Origin: an uncultured Oscillospiraceae bacterium
GTDB lineage: Bacteria > Bacillota > Clostridia > Oscillospirales > Oscillospiraceae
Direction: 5' to 3'
Length of the DNA stretch: 50,932 nt
NCBI GenBank assembly: GCA_944385705.1
Contig: CALWYF010000012.1
Span: 1-50,932 of the forward strand
In this document: piece after piece, positions 49,819 to 50,932 of the stretch
Numbering within the stretch: the first letter of the stretch is position 1
How the letters are laid out: every line of letters starts with the position of its first letter
The notes under the pieces: generated by a model
Told to the model about the DNA's origin: nothing
What the model saw: the letters and a program-made list of their open reading frames with translations, nothing else
The model's database searches: none
Made by a program: the position numbers and the translations under genes

Positions 49819-50652
49819 TTAACCTCTGAGCTGTTTTGCTATCTCTTTTGCGCAGGAATCCACATCCAGCGCCGTGAGGGGCAGATTCATGCCCCGTTTG
49901 TTCAGGTCGTACAGGAGCCTTGTGGTCTCCGGGACCGTCAGTCCCTCCCGCTCCATAAGTTCAATATCCGCAAAGACCTCCGCCGGTTTCCCGTCGGCTA
50001 TGATTTTCCCCGCCGACATGACTATGAGCCGGTCGGCTCCCACGCATTCATCCATGTGGTGGGTGATGAGCACCACGGTCATGCCCTTTTCCCGGCACAG
50101 CCGGGTGACGGTGGAGATTACCTCCTCCCGGCCCAGAGGGTCCAGCATGGCGGTGGGCTCGTCCAGAACTATTATCTCCGGCTCCATGGCAATGACTCCC
50201 GCAATGGCCACTCTCTGCTTCTGGCCGCCGGACAAAAGATGGGGGGCGTGGCGGCGCTTGTCATACATGTCCACCAGTTTCAACGCCTCGTCCACTCTCC
50301 GGCGTATCTCCTTGGGCTCCACCCCCAGATTCTCCGGGGCAAAGGCCACATCGTCCTCCACCACGTTGGCAACGATTTGGTTGTCCGGGTTCTGGAAGAC
50401 CATGCCCACGTTCCGCCGCAGCTCAATGAGCCGGCTCTCGTCGGAGCTGTCTATGTCCTTTACCAGCACCTTTCCCTCGTTTGGCACCAATATTCCGTTC
50501 ATGTGCTTTGCCAGAGTGGACTTGCCGGAGCCGTTATGGCCCAGCACCGCCACAAAGCTGCCCGCCTCTATTTCCAGGTCTATGCCGCACAGGCTCTCCA
50601 TCTGGTCGCCGGGGTAGGTAAAATGTACGTTTTCAAACTTGATTATGCTCAA
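49819..50652 (-). CDS. ecfA1: ECF transporter ATPase EcfA1
   Basis: A 277-residue ABC ATPase paralogous to EcfA2. The Walker A is GHNGSGKSTLAKHMNG, the signature LLSGGQKQRVAIAG and the Walker B IIVLDEPTAMLDP, followed by VLITHHMDEC. It is first in the ecfA1-ecfA2-ecfT-truA operon. It starts at TTG (50652), 9 nt after AAAGGA; I see no better ATG nearby. Upstream lies about 280 bp of repeat-containing sequence, and the promoter may lie beyond the window in the ribosomal-protein cluster typical of this neighbourhood. Confidence 0.95.
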   Translation of the reverse strand: MSIIKFENVHFTYPGDQMESLCGIDLEIEAGSFVAVLGHNGSGKSTLAKHMNGILVPNEGKVLVKDIDSSDESRLIELRRNVGMVFQNPDNQIVANVVEDDVAFAPENLGVEPKEIRRRVDEALKLVDMYDKRRHAPHLLSGGQKQRVAIAGVIAMEPEIIVLDEPTAMLDPLGREEVISTVTRLCREKGMTVVLITHHMDECVGADRLIVMSAGKIIADGKPAEVFADIELMEREGLTVPETTRLLYDLNKRGMNLPLTALDVDSCAKEIAKQLRG

Positions 50653-50741
50653 GGCTTTTTATCCTTTCGGTCTAAGCCGCTGTATGGTTTATGTTTCCGC
50701 CCTCCGGCAAAGATGGGAACCGGCAGACGGGAAGCAACGCC

Positions 50742-50818
50742 GCGGCGCAGGTCAGCCCTTGCCGCCTTGGCTCATTGCCGTTCCCGGCCCGGCATTGAAA
50801 CCGGGCCGCCAACGGCGA
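50742..50818. repeat. 77-bp direct repeat, copy 1, with strong stem-loop
   Basis: This sequence recurs exactly at 50856-50932, an offset of 114 bp. Inside it, GCCGTT (50777-50782) pairs with AACGGC (50811-50816). GGCCCGG (50786-50792) pairs with CCGGGCC (50801-50807) around an 8-nt CATTGAAA loop, with a 3-by-3 internal mismatch. No reading frame is evident. Confidence 0.85.
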
Positions 50819-50855
50819 GCCTGCGGAGAAACCTGACCTGCTTCATCCGCCCCCG

Positions 50856-50932
50856 GCGGCGCAGGTCAGCCCTTGCCGCCTTGGCTCATTGCCGTTCCCG
50901 GCCCGGCATTGAAACCGGGCCGCCAACGGCGA
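50856..50932. repeat. 77-bp direct repeat, copy 2, running to the window edge
   Basis: Identical to 50742-50818 over all visible 77 bases and possibly longer, since it is cut by the edge. The 37-bp spacer holds CTGACCTGC (50833-50841), which is complementary to the GCAGGTCAG at the start of either copy (50747-50755 and 50861-50869). Alternative folds are therefore possible. Confidence 0.85.

Noticed and set aside
50742..50932. CRISPR array or tandem minisatellite
   Set aside because: Only two copies are visible, the unit is 77 bp with an internal hairpin and the spacer is 37 bp. This does not fit CRISPR repeat and spacer sizes.
1..50932. tRNA, rRNA, insertion sequence or prophage genes
   Set aside because: I looked for cloverleaf-like GTTCGA-type arms, transposase motifs and phage structural genes on both strands and found none I can support.

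Overview
The window reads as chromosome of an anaerobic, spore-forming member of the Clostridia, most like the GC-rich gut Oscillospiraceae. The reasons are: spoIIR (a sporulation checkpoint gene), a [FeFe]-hydrogenase, energy-coupling-factor (ECF) vitamin transport parts, a TRAP transporter, strong GGAGG ribosome sites and AUA isoleucine codons in a GC-rich background. The taxonomy is an inference from gene content. There is no phage, IS element, CRISPR array, tRNA or rRNA that I can support. The window is mostly core and metabolic genes separated by clear promoters and stem-loop terminators.

Layout, left to right. (1) 93-3031: a copper operon, csoR-copA, with twin CsoR-type operators over its promoter; copA is fused in frame to a CopZ-like domain that has its own ribosome site. 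(2) 3113-5554: a solitary Old-Yellow-Enzyme/enoate-reductase-like flavo-iron-sulfur protein with its own promoter and a 12-bp-arm palindrome upstream. (3) 5596-7664: a group-B-like [FeFe]-hydrogenase translationally coupled to an ECF substrate-binding (S) component. (4) 7813-9574: an ECF sigma factor and a membrane-anchored partner. (5) 9653-13923: a polytopic membrane protein, an Ig-like wall-type protein and a GH13 alpha-glucosidase. (6) 13958-16690: ispE, then a preQ1-I riboswitch controlling queT-queF, then spoIIR. (7) 16770-19296: an FAH-family enzyme and a BlaI/M56-peptidase pair with two dyad operators. (8) 19361-24579: a two-component system divergent from a PepSY protein, then tandem CNNM/CorC-like membrane proteins.

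(9) 24959-31757 is the most interesting region. It encodes a Gfo/Idh/MocA dehydrogenase, a split transketolase, a DctP-DctQ-DctM TRAP importer and a FadR-type GntR regulator. A match to the FadR-family operator pattern lies at the operon start and a near-match precedes gntR. I infer a compact catabolic system for an anionic sugar derivative: import, NAD-dependent oxidation, then transketolase cleavage. No kinase, isomerase or aldolase is present. (10) 31763-38498: a frameshifted lipoprotein/solute-binding fusion, a DUF975 protein, a PutP-like symporter divergent from a LysR gene that appears to start at AUA, and a lipoprotein. (11) 38719-41267: feoA-feoB plus a 53-residue Cys-rich FeoB partner, under a TTAGC/GCTAA operator. 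(12) 42567-47369: an apparent operon cvpA, ClpE-like ATPase, macrodomain, rhomboid, DUF523. (13) 47388-50652: ecfA1-ecfA2-ecfT-truA. The ECF motor has no S component beside it, but two S components (queT and the hydrogenase partner) lie elsewhere in the window and could share it. The right edge holds a 77-bp direct repeat with a strong stem-loop.

All functions rest on motifs and family knowledge read by eye. No alignments or database searches were run. Promoter and operator calls are pattern matches to known consensus sequences.
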